Notes: generated by a model from the sequence alone, not told the origin. A stretch of DNA of 62,502 bases from Lachnospiraceae bacterium (GCA_017635395.1 JAGBLN010000033.1:1-62502); one strand, 5' to 3'. Positions 52,880 to 62,473 are shown, counted from the stretch's first letter. Numbers and translations are program-made.

Positions 52880-53881
52880 ATGGAGTCGGTTTTTAAACTT
52901 GAAAATGTCAAAAAAATATATAAGAACGAGGGTAAAGAATTTACCGCATTAGAGGATGTGAGTCTTGAAATCCATGAAGGAGAGATATTCGGAATCATCG
53001 GAATGAGCGGGGCCGGCAAGTCAACATTGGTACGGACTTTGAACCGGCTTGAGGATATATCTTCAGGAAGCGTAAGTTTCTATGGTCAGGAATTATCCGG
53101 ACTTAAAGCAGGAGAGATCAGAAAGATACGCAGGCAGATAGCGATGATTTTCCAGAGCTTCAACCTGTTGAATCAGAGAAGTGTCCTCGATAACGTGATG
53201 CAGCCCTTAAGAATAGCCGGAGTAAAGAGGTCAGAAAGAAAAGAAAAAGCGCTGGAGATGCTTAGGGTTGTAGGCCTGGAAGAAAAAAGAAGCCAGTATC
53301 CAACAAGGCTTTCCGGAGGACAGAGACAGAGGGTGGCTATAGCAAGAGCCCTTGCGGGTGATCCGAAAGTTCTGCTCTGTGATGAGGCTACAAGCGCTCT
53401 TGATCCCCGGATGACAGAAGAGATACTGGATCTCTTAAAAGAGATAAACAGAAGCAGGAAACTGACTATAGTGATAATCACCCATGAAATGTCCGTAGTT
53501 GAAAAAATCTGTGACAGGGTAGCGATAATCGATAAAGGTCGTCTTGCGGAAGTCGGAGAAGTAAAGGAAATATTCCGCACACCGAAATCTGCAGCAGCAA
53601 AGAAACTGGTATTTCCAAGCAACCCCTTTGATCCGTCGGATAAGGACAGCAGACTGATAAGGATAGCATTTGACGGACTGGAAGCGAGCAGACCGTTCAT
53701 AGCAGAGTTAGTAGAGAAGACAGGAAAGAAAGTAAATATACTGAGTGCCAATACAAAGAGTGTAGGTGGGATAGGGTACGGACAGATGGTAGTGGAATTA
53801 CCTGAAGGTGCAGAAGATCAGGACATAGTGATCAATTTCTTTAAGGATAACGGGCTCAGCCTGCAGGAGGTTGAAAGATAA
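52880..53881 (+). CDS. metN: Methionine-type ABC transporter ATPase (second copy)
   Basis: 333 residues. Walker A GMSGAGKST, LSGGQRQRVAIARA, VLLCDEATSALD and a C-terminal NIL-like domain (about 255-330). It is the first gene of an operon metN-metI-metQ-adh-AhpD-like, a different order from the first transporter. Controlled by a Cys leader peptide and a LysR-type operator. The stop overlaps the metI start. Confidence 0.92.
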   Translation: MESVFKLENVKKIYKNEGKEFTALEDVSLEIHEGEIFGIIGMSGAGKSTLVRTLNRLEDISSGSVSFYGQELSGLKAGEIRKIRRQIAMIFQSFNLLNQRSVLDNVMQPLRIAGVKRSERKEKALEMLRVVGLEEKRSQYPTRLSGGQRQRVAIARALAGDPKVLLCDEATSALDPRMTEEILDLLKEINRSRKLTIVIITHEMSVVEKICDRVAIIDKGRLAEVGEVKEIFRTPKSAAAKKLVFPSNPFDPSDKDSRLIRIAFDGLEASRPFIAELVEKTGKKVNILSANTKSVGGIGYGQMVVELPEGAEDQDIVINFFKDNGLSLQEVER

Positions 53882-54531
53882 TGAGTGCCTATATCATAGA
53901 AACGATACAAAGAGGAATAATCGAGACCATAGAGATGACATTTTTTGCATCGGTATTCGCATATATCATTGGACTTCCTTTAGGGATACTTCTGTATGCT
54001 ACATCAGGCGGAAGGATACTTGAGAACAGGCCGGTAAATTTTATCGCCGGACTTTTGGTAAATGTCTGCAGGTCTCTGCCGTTCCTGATACTGCTGGTAC
54101 TCCTGATACCGTTTACAAGATTTGTAACGGGGTCTTCTATCGGAACAGTTGCATCGATAGTACCGCTTACAGTAGGTGCGATACCGATAGTAGCAAGAAT
54201 GGTGGAATCCTCCTTAAATGAGGTATCCCCCGGCATAATAGAAGCTGCCACATCAATGGGCGCTTCACCATTATACATTATCATCCATTTCATACTGCCG
54301 GAGGCAGCACCGTCACTTCTGTTGGGAGGTGCAATAAATATAGCAACGGTGCTCGGATATTCTGCAATGGCCGGGGTCATCGGCGGAGGGGGACTTGGAG
54401 CGATAGCTCTTCAGTACGGATACTACAGATATCAGAAGGATGTGCTTTGGACTACGGTAACAATACTGGTGATCATGGTGATGCTCATACAGGAAGGCGG
54501 AAATCTGATAGCAAAGAAAACAAGGAAATAG
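53881..54531 (+). CDS. metI: Methionine-type ABC transporter permease (second copy)
   Basis: 216 residues, about five membrane helices, with the coupling motif EAATSMGASPLYIIIHFILPEAAPSLLLG. It starts at the overlapping TAATG with metN. The 118-nt gap after it is very A-rich and holds the metQ ribosome-binding site AAAAAGGAG. Confidence 0.92.
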   Translation: MSAYIIETIQRGIIETIEMTFFASVFAYIIGLPLGILLYATSGGRILENRPVNFIAGLLVNVCRSLPFLILLVLLIPFTRFVTGSSIGTVASIVPLTVGAIPIVARMVESSLNEVSPGIIEAATSMGASPLYIIIHFILPEAAPSLLLGGAINIATVLGYSAMAGVIGGGGLGAIALQYGYYRYQKDVLWTTVTILVIMVMLIQEGGNLIAKKTRK

Positions 54532-54649
54532 TATTACGGATGATTAGATCTGATTTTTAACATATCCGGAATGTTGAAGAAAACGATCTTATCTATATAA
54601 AAAAAGAAAACAAAAGAAAAAAGAACAAAGAAAAAAGGAGAACAAAACT

Positions 54650-55540
54650 ATGAGAAGCACTTTATTAAGAAAATCAATAGCAGCATTTTTAGGGCTCACA
54701 CTGACATTTTCACTGGCAGCATGCACAAGCGGTGGTGGTGCAGGCGGACAGACCGCAACAGATGCTGGTACAGTAACCGAAGCTTCGGGATCAGGTGATG
54801 AGGCATCAGAGAACGTAACAATTAAAGTAGGTGCAAATATCACACCTCATTCAGAGATACTTGAGCAGGCAAAGCCTATTCTTGCGGAAAAAGGAATTAC
54901 ACTCGAGATCGTGCAGCTTGAAGATTCCATCACCCCTAACACAGGTGTTATAGAGGGTAGCCTTGACGCAAACTACTTCCAGCATGTGCCCTATCTTGAA
55001 CAGTTTAATCTTGAGAACGGCTCGGATCTGGTATCGATAGGCGCAATCCACTATGAGCCCTTTGGAATCTATGCAGGTAAGACTACAGATCTGGCAGCAC
55101 TTCCGGATGGGGCAACAGTAGCTGTACCAAATAATGTGACTAACGAGGCAAGAGCTCTTCTTTTACTTGCACAGGAAGGACTGCTCACACTTAAGGATGA
55201 TGCCGGCATCAACGCAACCATAGAAGATATTGTTGAAAATCCCAAGAACATCCAGTTCAAGGAGCTTGCACCCGAGCAGCTTGTGGCAGCACTTCCGGAT
55301 GTGGATGTGGCAGTTATTAACGGTAACTATGCGATAGAAGGCGGTCTCCATGTAAGCCAGGCGCTTGCTGTAGAAGCAAATGACGGACTTGCAGCTACTA
55401 CCTATGGAAATATCATTGCAACATCTCCGGCAAAGGCAAATGATCCTGCGCTCCTTACGCTTGTAGAGGTACTTCAGAGTGAAGAGATCAGCAGCTATAT
55501 CAACAGTACTTATGACGGAGCGGTAGTTCCTTTGAACTAA
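54650..55540 (+). CDS. metQ: NlpA/MetQ-family substrate-binding lipoprotein (second copy)
   Basis: 296 residues. Lipoprotein signal peptide with lipobox LAAC (Cys25), a Gly/Ser/Thr-rich linker, and a MetQ domain (VKVGANITPHSEILEQAKPIL...LDANYFQHVPYLEQF). It probably binds methionine, cystine or a related compound. A hairpin without a T run, CCCGG (55556-55560) with CCGGG (55585-55589), separates it from the dehydrogenase gene and might lower downstream expression. Confidence 0.9.
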   Translation: MRSTLLRKSIAAFLGLTLTFSLAACTSGGGAGGQTATDAGTVTEASGSGDEASENVTIKVGANITPHSEILEQAKPILAEKGITLEIVQLEDSITPNTGVIEGSLDANYFQHVPYLEQFNLENGSDLVSIGAIHYEPFGIYAGKTTDLAALPDGATVAVPNNVTNEARALLLLAQEGLLTLKDDAGINATIEDIVENPKNIQFKELAPEQLVAALPDVDVAVINGNYAIEGGLHVSQALAVEANDGLAATTYGNIIATSPAKANDPALLTLVEVLQSEEISSYINSTYDGAVVPLN

Positions 55541-55611
55541 GGATAATGAAAAATGCCCGGTAAAACGCAGGAACTGCTGATATCCCGGGATGTTAAAGGA
55601 GGATAAGTGAA

Positions 55612-56772
55612 ATGATAGGTTTTGAATACTATAATCCGGCTAAGATAATCTTCGGAGAAGATAGTGAGAAAAAACTTAAGTCCCTTCTTGAAGCATATGG
55701 TGTTAAGTCTCTGCTGTTAGTATACAGCGGGGACTTCATCAAAAGCCTGGGGATATATTCGGTAATAGAGGATGCAGTAAAAGAGCTGGGGATCAGATTT
55801 AGCGAAAACGGAAATGTAGTGCCGAATCCTTCAATCGAACTGGTGCGTGAGCTTGTCAGTCAGGGAAAAAAGGATGGTGTGGATTTTGTGCTTGCAGTAG
55901 GCGGAGGAAGCTCAATAGATACCGCCAAGGCTGTGGCACTGGGAATCCCGTATGAAGGAGATGTGTGGGATTTCTTTGAAAAAGGCATATCTCCTAAAGA
56001 GGTACTTCCCGTAGGCGTCATAGCCACCACAGCATCCAGCGGATCGGAAACCTCCAATGCAGCGATACTTTCAAGCGGAGAATGGAAGCTGGGATTTGAA
56101 GATGACAGGATCATTCCGAGGTTTGCCATAATGAATCCAAAATTTACCGCAGGACTCCCTGCCTACCAGACATTTGTGGGTGTGGCGGATGTACTTTCAC
56201 ATCTGCTGGAAAGATATTTCTCTGATGAAAAGTATTCGGATACCACAGATTATCTGATAGAAGGTGCGGTGAGGGCTTTGCTCGTAAATGCAGACAGGCT
56301 TTTAAGTGATCCTTCGGATATAAATGCAAGAGGTGAAGTACAGTGGCTTGCAAGTGTGGCTCATAATAATTTCCTTGACGCCGGAAGACGGGCTGACTGG
56401 GGATCACACAGGATAGAGCATGAATTATCCGCCCAGTACAATATCACTCACGGTGAAGGCATGGCGATAGTCACTCTTGCATGGATCAGGTATATGGCTG
56501 AAAAGAAGCCCTGGAGGCCTGCACTTCTTGCAAGCAGGGTATTTGGAGTGGATCCTTATGATCGGGGGGAGAAAGAAAGAGCATACGTACTTGCTGAAAA
56601 GTTGGAGTATTTCTTTAAGAAGATCGGGCTTAAGACAAAGCTTTCAGAGCTTGGTATTGATGAAAAAGACTTTGAGGTAATGGCAAAGCGAGCAGTAAAG
56701 AACGGACCGGTGGGGCATTATGAACCATTGGATGCAAAGGCGATAGTTGAAATCCTGAAGGCAGCATTATAG
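55612..56772 (+). CDS. Iron-containing alcohol dehydrogenase
   Basis: 386 residues, Fe-ADH (type III) family. The NAD(P) motif is GGGSSIDTAK; TTASSGSETSNAAI and the metal-binding histidines in HRIEHELSAQYNITHGEGMAI match butanol-dehydrogenase-like members. It reduces an aldehyde or oxidises an alcohol. AAAGGAGG precedes the ATG. Its presence behind a sulfur importer is unusual; it may handle a carbonyl product of sulfur amino-acid breakdown, such as 2-ketobutyrate-derived propanal, but this is a guess. Confidence 0.88.
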   Translation: MIGFEYYNPAKIIFGEDSEKKLKSLLEAYGVKSLLLVYSGDFIKSLGIYSVIEDAVKELGIRFSENGNVVPNPSIELVRELVSQGKKDGVDFVLAVGGGSSIDTAKAVALGIPYEGDVWDFFEKGISPKEVLPVGVIATTASSGSETSNAAILSSGEWKLGFEDDRIIPRFAIMNPKFTAGLPAYQTFVGVADVLSHLLERYFSDEKYSDTTDYLIEGAVRALLVNADRLLSDPSDINARGEVQWLASVAHNNFLDAGRRADWGSHRIEHELSAQYNITHGEGMAIVTLAWIRYMAEKKPWRPALLASRVFGVDPYDRGEKERAYVLAEKLEYFFKKIGLKTKLSELGIDEKDFEVMAKRAVKNGPVGHYEPLDAKAIVEILKAAL

Positions 56773-56874
56773 GACAGCTGAATAAGAATCAGATTGCGAC
56801 AGGCAAGCTATCGTTATGAGGAATCTAACAGTTATAAAAAGTATAACAATCAACAAATTAAGGAGGAAACGAAA

Positions 56875-57429
56875 ATGGCGAGAGTTAATTTAAAGCAGCC
56901 GGATGAACTTACCGGTGAAGCAAGGAAGGCTTATGAGGAGCTGGAGGCAGCAGGAAAGGTAACCAACATGAAGCTGGTAATGCTGCAGGATTACGGTACA
57001 TACAAGGCTTTCATGGGCTGGTATGATTCCTGGGGAAGTCTTGTGGAAGTAGTGGGACAGAGAGCGGCAACGATCTATGCGCATGCGGTATCAACTACCA
57101 ACGGCTGCCAGTTGTGCTCGCTTTTCTTCATAAGCGATCTCAGGGAGCTGGGCATAGATCCAAACAGCTTTGAAGTATCCGAAAATGAGGCACTTCTCCA
57201 GCAGCTGGGTCAGCAGATCGTAAAGGATCCTACCAAAGTATCTGATGATCTTCTCAATGGATTACGCAAGTTCTATTCTGATGAGCAGATCATCGTGATC
57301 GTAGGCTTTGGCGCACAGATGCAGGCAACAAACAATTTCAATTCGGTACTGGGCGTTGATGTGGACAAGCGTCTCCTTCCGCTTAAGGATGAGTTCAAGC
57401 CTGCAACATGGAGAGAAGTTATAAAGTGA
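56875..57429 (+). CDS. AhpD-like / carboxymuconolactone decarboxylase family protein
   Basis: 184 residues, all helical. The motif NGCQLCSLFF carries a CxxC pair (C78, C81), as in AhpD-type thiol peroxidase partners, though the usual following His is absent. It could be a peroxidase or thiol-reductase-like protein. I chose ATG 56875, with AAGGAGG upstream; ATG 56794 would add 27 residues that do not resemble the family. It is the last gene of the metN2 operon and runs convergent to the MATE gene. Confidence 0.8.
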   Translation: MARVNLKQPDELTGEARKAYEELEAAGKVTNMKLVMLQDYGTYKAFMGWYDSWGSLVEVVGQRAATIYAHAVSTTNGCQLCSLFFISDLRELGIDPNSFEVSENEALLQQLGQQIVKDPTKVSDDLLNGLRKFYSDEQIIVIVGFGAQMQATNNFNSVLGVDVDKRLLPLKDEFKPATWREVIK

Positions 57430-57511
57430 CTGAAACTTCACACCGTGTAGCATTGTCTGGTGGTGTTTATGTGAGCAGTGCGATCTGCACCACCGTCAGG
57501 CAGGCTGCCGG

Positions 57512-58891
57512 TCAGACTTTCTCATCAGTCAGATTTGATATCCATATGCCCTTCTTAAATATGGCAAATCCGATCGCTGTTTTGATAAAGTCCATGCACT
57601 GGATGGCGATGTATATTCCGAATATATTCAGTCCGGTATAGTGTGCAAGGATATATGCGCAGCTTGCACAGGCCACCCATGAGAAGACGGAATCAAACAG
57701 GAAAGTGATAAGAGTCTTCCCGCCGGCACGCAGGGTAAAATATAATGCGTTAAGGAATCCCTGGAGAGGGAAGAATAACGCGGTGATACGGATGAACCAC
57801 TTTGCCATGTTTTTTGCGGAATCCGTAGTGTCATAGAATTCCGGAAAGCTTGCGGAGAATATAAAGAGTACGACCGTAAGTATTCCGCATATAATTGCAG
57901 TGAACCACATAAGCATCACGGAGTTTTCCTTTGCCCGTTTGAAATCCTTTGCACCGAGTATCTGGCCTATCACGATACCGACCGCATTACCCATTGCAAT
58001 GAATGCGACATTTAAGAGATTGCAGAGTGCATTGGATATGTTAAGACCGGCAAGCACATCAAGCCCGCGTACGGAGTAGCACTGCGTCATAAAGGCAATC
58101 GACCCTGCCCAGAGAAATTCATTGAGCATGATCGGTATGCCTTTTTTTATTATAGGCATTACACTGATGTTTTTGATCCTGAGGGTCCTGTATATCCCTT
58201 TCAGGAAAAAGTGTTTTTCCCTGGCGATATGGGCCCATATGATCAGTACGACAAATTCAACTATCCTTGCGATCACTGTGGCCCATGCCGCACCGGCAAC
58301 ACCGAGCTTTGGGAAACCGAAATTACCATATATCAGCAGATAATTGAAGACAACATCAGCGGCAACGGATATTATTCCTGCTATCATAGGCTTGAAGCTT
58401 TCGTCAGTCTCCCTTAAGCTGGTGGCATAGACCTGGGTGATGGCAATGAAGGGAATGCTCACAAGCATGATGCGGAGATACTCTTTGGCAAGCTTAACCG
58501 TAAGGGTGACATCAATGTCCTCAGACTGGCCCTGCATATACAGTCCTATAAAGAAGTTGTCAAACAGTAAAAATATCAGTGCACCGATAAGGCCTACGAT
58601 CAGACCTTCCCAAAGTTTTAATCTGAAAACATCCTGGACGCCCTTTATGTTTCCTTTTCCGTAGTACTGTGCACCGAAGATGCCGGGACCGCTGAGGGCG
58701 CCGAACAGTGCGAGCCAGAAAACAAACATAAGCTGTCCCGAAACCGACACAGCTACTATGGCTTCCGTTCCCTGGCTTCCCACCATAAGATTATCCACAA
58801 GCCCTACGGCGTTGGAGATACCATTCTGGATCATGATGGGTATGGCAAGGACTATTGTCTTTTTGAGTAAGTTTTTATCTATCTTGAGCAT
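57512..58891 (-). CDS. MATE-family efflux transporter
   Basis: 459 residues, twelve predicted membrane helices in two homologous halves. Typical pieces are IPIMIQNGISNAVGLVDNLMVG at the N-terminus and FPLQGFLNALYFTLRAGGKT in the second half. Exports drugs or cationic compounds using an ion gradient. It is the only - strand gene in the window. On the - strand a promoter TTGATG-N17-TATAAT (about 58904-58932) ends only about 10 nt before the ATG, so the mRNA would have almost no leader, and I see no ribosome-binding site. Confidence 0.92.
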   Translation of the reverse strand: MLKIDKNLLKKTIVLAIPIMIQNGISNAVGLVDNLMVGSQGTEAIVAVSVSGQLMFVFWLALFGALSGPGIFGAQYYGKGNIKGVQDVFRLKLWEGLIVGLIGALIFLLFDNFFIGLYMQGQSEDIDVTLTVKLAKEYLRIMLVSIPFIAITQVYATSLRETDESFKPMIAGIISVAADVVFNYLLIYGNFGFPKLGVAGAAWATVIARIVEFVVLIIWAHIAREKHFFLKGIYRTLRIKNISVMPIIKKGIPIMLNEFLWAGSIAFMTQCYSVRGLDVLAGLNISNALCNLLNVAFIAMGNAVGIVIGQILGAKDFKRAKENSVMLMWFTAIICGILTVVLFIFSASFPEFYDTTDSAKNMAKWFIRITALFFPLQGFLNALYFTLRAGGKTLITFLFDSVFSWVACASCAYILAHYTGLNIFGIYIAIQCMDFIKTAIGFAIFKKGIWISNLTDEKV

Positions 58892-58975
58892 AACGCACTA
58901 ATTATACATAGTTTTGTATGCTCCATCAAATCTCTGTGGGAATTTCATATATATGCAGATTATTGAAAAAAAATA

Positions 58976-59004
58976 TTGACAATGTTTTTTTCACCCTGTA
59001 CAAT
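58976..59004 (+). promoter_or_regulatory. Promoter of the trp operon
   Basis: TTGACA (58976-58981), 17 nt, TACAAT (58999-59004). A near-consensus promoter; transcription should start at about 59011, just before the T-box leader. Confidence 0.75.
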
Positions 59005-59029
59005 TCAAAACAACTGAATAAAACAAACC

Positions 59030-59338
59030 TGTGAAGCGGAAGAAAAAGCATTTTATCGCCGGAATAATAATTCCAAGCGAGTCCGGGATGGTGAGAGCCG
59101 GATGGTATGAGGGGTGCGTGAGATCGTGAATCGTGAAGTTCGAAAGATTTCTTATATGGGCCGCTGAGGGCATGGGGAAAGAGTGATCGAGTATCCGTGA
59201 CGTGAGGCATACGTTAGTTGCCGGGGATATGAAGGTATCCCGCAAGAGCACGGATCAAACCGTGAATCAAGGTGGCACCGCGGATATAGAATTAGTATTC
59301 GTCCTTGACAGAAGCATATTTCTGTCAGGGATTTTTTG
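59030..59338 (+). ncRNA. Tryptophan T-box leader
   Basis: Stem I is closed by AGCGG (near 59036) with CCGCT (59161-59165) and has the conserved distal loop GGTGAGAGCC. Immediately before the 3' strand of the stem base lies TGG (59157-59159), which fits as the specifier codon for tRNA-Trp. The T-box sequence AAGGTGGCACCGCGG is at 59269-59283. The terminator hairpin CCTTGACAGAA (59303-59313) with TTCTGTCAGGG (59320-59330) and its T6 follow. Uncharged tRNA-Trp should bind and allow readthrough into trpD. Confidence 0.92.
59303..59337 (+). terminator. T-box terminator
   Basis: An 11-bp stem with one G-U, followed by T6 (59332-59337). It competes with the antiterminator containing the T-box sequence at 59269-59283. 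Confidence 0.88.
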
Positions 59339-59442
59339 TTTGTGCGATAAAGTCGGCAGGGAATCCTGCCGGATGATCGGAAAGTTCCGGGCAGAACAGT
59401 AAATGTACAACAGTGTAAATTTTAAAAAAGGAGGCTGCGGCA

Positions 59443-60459
59443 ATGATCAAGGAAGCAATCGTAAAAATCGTAAACAAAGAGGATTTAAGCTATGATGAGG
59501 CTTATGCCGTGATGAATGAGATCATGAGCGGTGAGACTTCACCCACACAGAATGCGGCATTCCTGTCCGCACTTTCCACGAAGAGTGCAAGGGCGGAGAC
59601 CACTGATGAGATAGCAGGCTGTGCTGCAGCGATGCGCGACCATGCTACAAAGGTGGATACGGGAATGGATGTACTTGAGATCGTGGGCACCGGCGGAGAC
59701 AATGCAGGGAGCTTTAATATTTCTACCACAACGGCTATCATTGCGGCGGCAGCAGGCATCAAGGTGGCAAAGCACGGCAATCGTGCGGCATCATCGCTCT
59801 GCGGAACAGCTGACTGCTTAGAAGCCCTTGGTGTAAATATCGACCAGAGCCCTGAGCTTTGCGTAAAGCTTTTACAGGAAGCAGGGATGTGCTTCTTCTT
59901 TGCACAGAAGTATCACACATCCATGAAGTATGTAGGTGCTATCAGAAAGGAGCTGGGCTTCAGGACCGTGTTTAATATCCTTGGCCCCCTTACAAATCCC
60001 GCATCTCCTTCAATGCAGCTCCTGGGTGTATATGATGAGTATCTTGTGGAGCCCCTTGCACAGGTTCTCGTAAGCCTGGGCATCAAGCGCGGCATGGTGG
60101 TATACGGAATGGACAAGCTGGATGAGATCTCACTTTCAGCTCCTACGAAGATCTGCGAGATCAAGGACGGATGGTTTAAGACAAGCATTATCAAGCCTGA
60201 AGATTTCGGCTTCGAGAGATGCGAGAAGAGCGACCTTAAAGGCGGAGCACCTGCAGAGAATGCACAGATCACCAGAGATATCTTAAGCGGTGCAAAGGGG
60301 CACAAGAGGAATGCAGTGCTTATGAATGCCGGTGCGGCGCTTTACATCGGCGGCAAGGCTGACAGCATGAAGGATGGTGTGGCAAAGGCTGCGGAAATAA
60401 TCGATTCCGGCAAGGCAACGGAGACACTGGAGAAGATCATTGCGGTAAGTAATAGCTGA
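59443..60459 (+). CDS. trpD: Anthranilate phosphoribosyltransferase
   Basis: 338 residues. PRPP-binding [14 protein letters not shown] (residues 82-95) and [12 protein letters not shown] (110-121) are diagnostic. Transfers a phosphoribosyl group to anthranilate, the second step of tryptophan synthesis. AAAAAGGAG precedes the ATG. It is the first structural gene behind the T-box; trpE and trpG are not in the window. Confidence 0.95.
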   Translation: MIKEAIVKIVNKEDLSYDEAYAVMNEIMSGETSPTQNAAFLSALSTKSARAETTDEIAGCAAAMRDHATKVDTGMDVLEIVGTGGDNAGSFNISTTTAIIAAAAGIKVAKHGNRAASSLCGTADCLEALGVNIDQSPELCVKLLQEAGMCFFFAQKYHTSMKYVGAIRKELGFRTVFNILGPLTNPASPSMQLLGVYDEYLVEPLAQVLVSLGIKRGMVVYGMDKLDEISLSAPTKICEIKDGWFKTSIIKPEDFGFERCEKSDLKGGAPAENAQITRDILSGAKGHKRNAVLMNAGAALYIGGKADSMKDGVAKAAEIIDSGKATETLEKIIAVSNS

Positions 60460-60465
60460 TTAATT

Positions 60466-60680
60466 CTGCCGATGGCTCCCCCGGCGGTGGTGCCGTTCGC
60501 TAAGCGGTTCTATCGGAAATGGTAAAGTGAGTTCATGTCGTCCGGGACCGTTCACACGCTACATCCGTGTAGCGTTGTTCACTCGGCCCGTCATCCTTGA
60601 CGGTCCGTCCCTGCGATGCTTGATCATTTCCGAGACCCGCTAAGCTCACTTAAACACCGCCGGGTGAGACCATACGGCAG
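60466..60680 (+). repeat. Foldback element between trpD and trpC
   Basis: About 215 nt of noncoding sequence. CTGCCG-ATGG (60466-60475) pairs with CCAT-a-CGGCAG (60670-60680). CCCGGCGGTG (60480-60489) pairs with CACCGCCGGG (60655-60664). Apical hairpins are ACGCTACA/TGTAGCGT (60556-60575) and CCGTCA/TGACGG (60588-60603). AAGTGAG (60525-60531) with CTCACTT (60645-60651), and CGGAAATG (60514-60521) with CATTTCCG (60625-60632), cross each other, so they form a pseudoknot or two alternative folds. No coding region. It is not similar in sequence to the foldback at 11962. Confidence 0.55.
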
Positions 60681-60762
60681 GAAATAAACCAGATATGTAG
60701 GATAAAATAATATAAGTGGGACAGTTCTTCTGTCGTACAATCAATAAGAAGTGGAGTAGGGT

Positions 60763-61542
60763 ATGACCATACTTGATGAAATAGCTGCATATGCGAGGGA
60801 AAGGGTAAAGGCTGCAAAAGAGGCAAGACCGCTTTCAGATATAATGGAAGAGGCGTATAAAATGCCCAAGGGTGAGCTGGTTTTTAAGCAGGCTCTGCTT
60901 AAGGATGACATATCGTTTATCTGTGAGTGCAAGAAAGCGTCGCCGTCAAAGGGCGTAATTGCGGAGGAGTTTCCCTATCTGCAGATTGCCTGCGATTATG
61001 AGAAGGCCGGAGCTGATGCAATATCCGTTCTTACTGAGCCTAAGTGGTTTCTGGGAAAGGATGATTATCTGAAAGAGATAACATCGACAGTAAATATCCC
61101 GGTGCTTCGCAAGGATTTCACTGTTGATGAGTACATGATATATGAAGCAAAGCTGCTGGGGGCGTCGGCGGTTCTCCTGATTGTTGCAATTCTTTCTGAT
61201 GAAGAGCTGAAAAGATATTCGGCAATCTGTGACGAGCTGGGACTCTCTGCATTGGTTGAATGCCATGACGAGAGTGAGATTGAAAAGGCTCTTAATGCAG
61301 GCGCAGGCATCATCGGTGTGAACAACCGTAACCTTAAGGATTTCTCTGTGGACATAAGCCTTGGGAAGAAGCTCAGGAAATGCGTGCCGGAAGGTGTGGC
61401 CTATGTCTCTGAAAGCGGAGTGAAGGAAAAGGCTGACATAGACCTGCTTCGCGAGATCGGTGCGGATGCCGTGCTTGTGGGCGAGACACTGATGCGGGCT
61501 GAGGATAAAAAAGAGAAGCTTGAATACCTGCGCGGAAAATAA
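60763..61542 (+). CDS. trpC: Indole-3-glycerol phosphate synthase
   Basis: 259 residues, TIM barrel. FICECKKASPSKG, RKDF followed by YEAKLLGASAVLLI, and IGVNNRNLKDFSVD are family motifs that carry the catalytic Lys and Glu residues. Closes the indole ring in tryptophan synthesis. GGAGTAGG precedes the ATG. It is separate from trpF, not fused. Confidence 0.95.
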   Translation: MTILDEIAAYARERVKAAKEARPLSDIMEEAYKMPKGELVFKQALLKDDISFICECKKASPSKGVIAEEFPYLQIACDYEKAGADAISVLTEPKWFLGKDDYLKEITSTVNIPVLRKDFTVDEYMIYEAKLLGASAVLLIVAILSDEELKRYSAICDELGLSALVECHDESEIEKALNAGAGIIGVNNRNLKDFSVDISLGKKLRKCVPEGVAYVSESGVKEKADIDLLREIGADAVLVGETLMRAEDKKEKLEYLRGK

Positions 61543-61598
61543 GTACGCTGGTTTTTGGAGCAGTTGTTCATACCAGGCTGATAAAAGGAATTACAACA

Positions 61599-62264
61599 AT
61601 GACAAAGGTAAAATTCTGCGGCATAACAAGGGAACAGGATATTGAAGTGATCAACCATCTGAAACCGGACTATATTGGTTTTGTCTTTGCTAAGAAGAGT
61701 AAAAGGTTTATTGATAAAGAAAAGGCGGAAGTTCTAAAGGAAAAGCTTAATCCGGCAATAAAGGCTGTGGGAGTCTTCGTTGATGAAGATGTAAATGCGG
61801 TTGCAGAGTTTCTGAATGAAGGGATCATCGATGTGGCCCAGCTTCATGGGAATGAGGATGAGGAGTATATAGGGCAGCTGAGAAAGCTAACGAGAATAAA
61901 TTATGCTGCAAAGTTTTGTGGGTTTGATGAGGAAGCAGAAATCGCAACTTTATTGGAGCCAATAAACTGCTACATAATAAAAGCCTTCCAGATCAAGAGT
62001 GAGGCTGACCTGCAGGCTGCAGAGAAAAGCACAGCAGACATGATACTGCTGGATGCTGGCAAAGGCGAAGGAAAGACTTTCGAGTGGAACCTGCTGAAAG
62101 GGTTCAAAAGAGATTATTTTTTGGCCGGTGGTCTGGACACTGACAACGTGACGGAAGCACTGAAACGCCTTAACCCCTATGGACTGGACGTCAGCTCAGG
62201 CATAGAGCGGGACGGAGTAAAGGATGAGGCATTGATGGAGAATTTCATTTCTGTTGTGAGATGA
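61599..62264 (+). CDS. trpF: Phosphoribosylanthranilate isomerase
   Basis: 221 residues, TIM barrel. KFCGITREQDIE has the catalytic Cys7, and the catalytic Asp is in ILLDAGKGEGKTF. AVGVFVDE and FLAGGLDTDNV are also typical. Isomerises phosphoribosylanthranilate. The 56-nt gap after trpC keeps it in the operon. Catalytic order in the pathway is TrpD, TrpF, TrpC. Confidence 0.95.
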   Translation: MTKVKFCGITREQDIEVINHLKPDYIGFVFAKKSKRFIDKEKAEVLKEKLNPAIKAVGVFVDEDVNAVAEFLNEGIIDVAQLHGNEDEEYIGQLRKLTRINYAAKFCGFDEEAEIATLLEPINCYIIKAFQIKSEADLQAAEKSTADMILLDAGKGEGKTFEWNLLKGFKRDYFLAGGLDTDNVTEALKRLNPYGLDVSSGIERDGVKDEALMENFISVVR

Positions 62265-62389
62265 TTTTGCAAACAGCATGATGATAGTTTCTTACACCGT
62301 ATAGATTTTACCGGCACCACCGCAGAGAGAACTATCGGTGTGAGTGGAAAAATAGAATCTGTATTAGACAATATGTAATGACCTCCATT

Positions 62390-62418
62390 TTGTAGCAACG
62401 TGGATTTACCTGTATACT
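62390..62418 (+). promoter_or_regulatory. Promoter of the last, truncated gene
   Basis: TTGTAG (62390-62395), 17 nt, TATACT (62413-62418). A short inverted repeat GGTAA/TTACC (about 62437-62452) lies downstream. No clear terminator is visible after trpF, so readthrough is also possible. Confidence 0.5.
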
Positions 62419-62473
62419 ATAGTTGTCAAAACAAATGGTAACAGGGATTACCGCATACAAAAGGAGGTCACAA

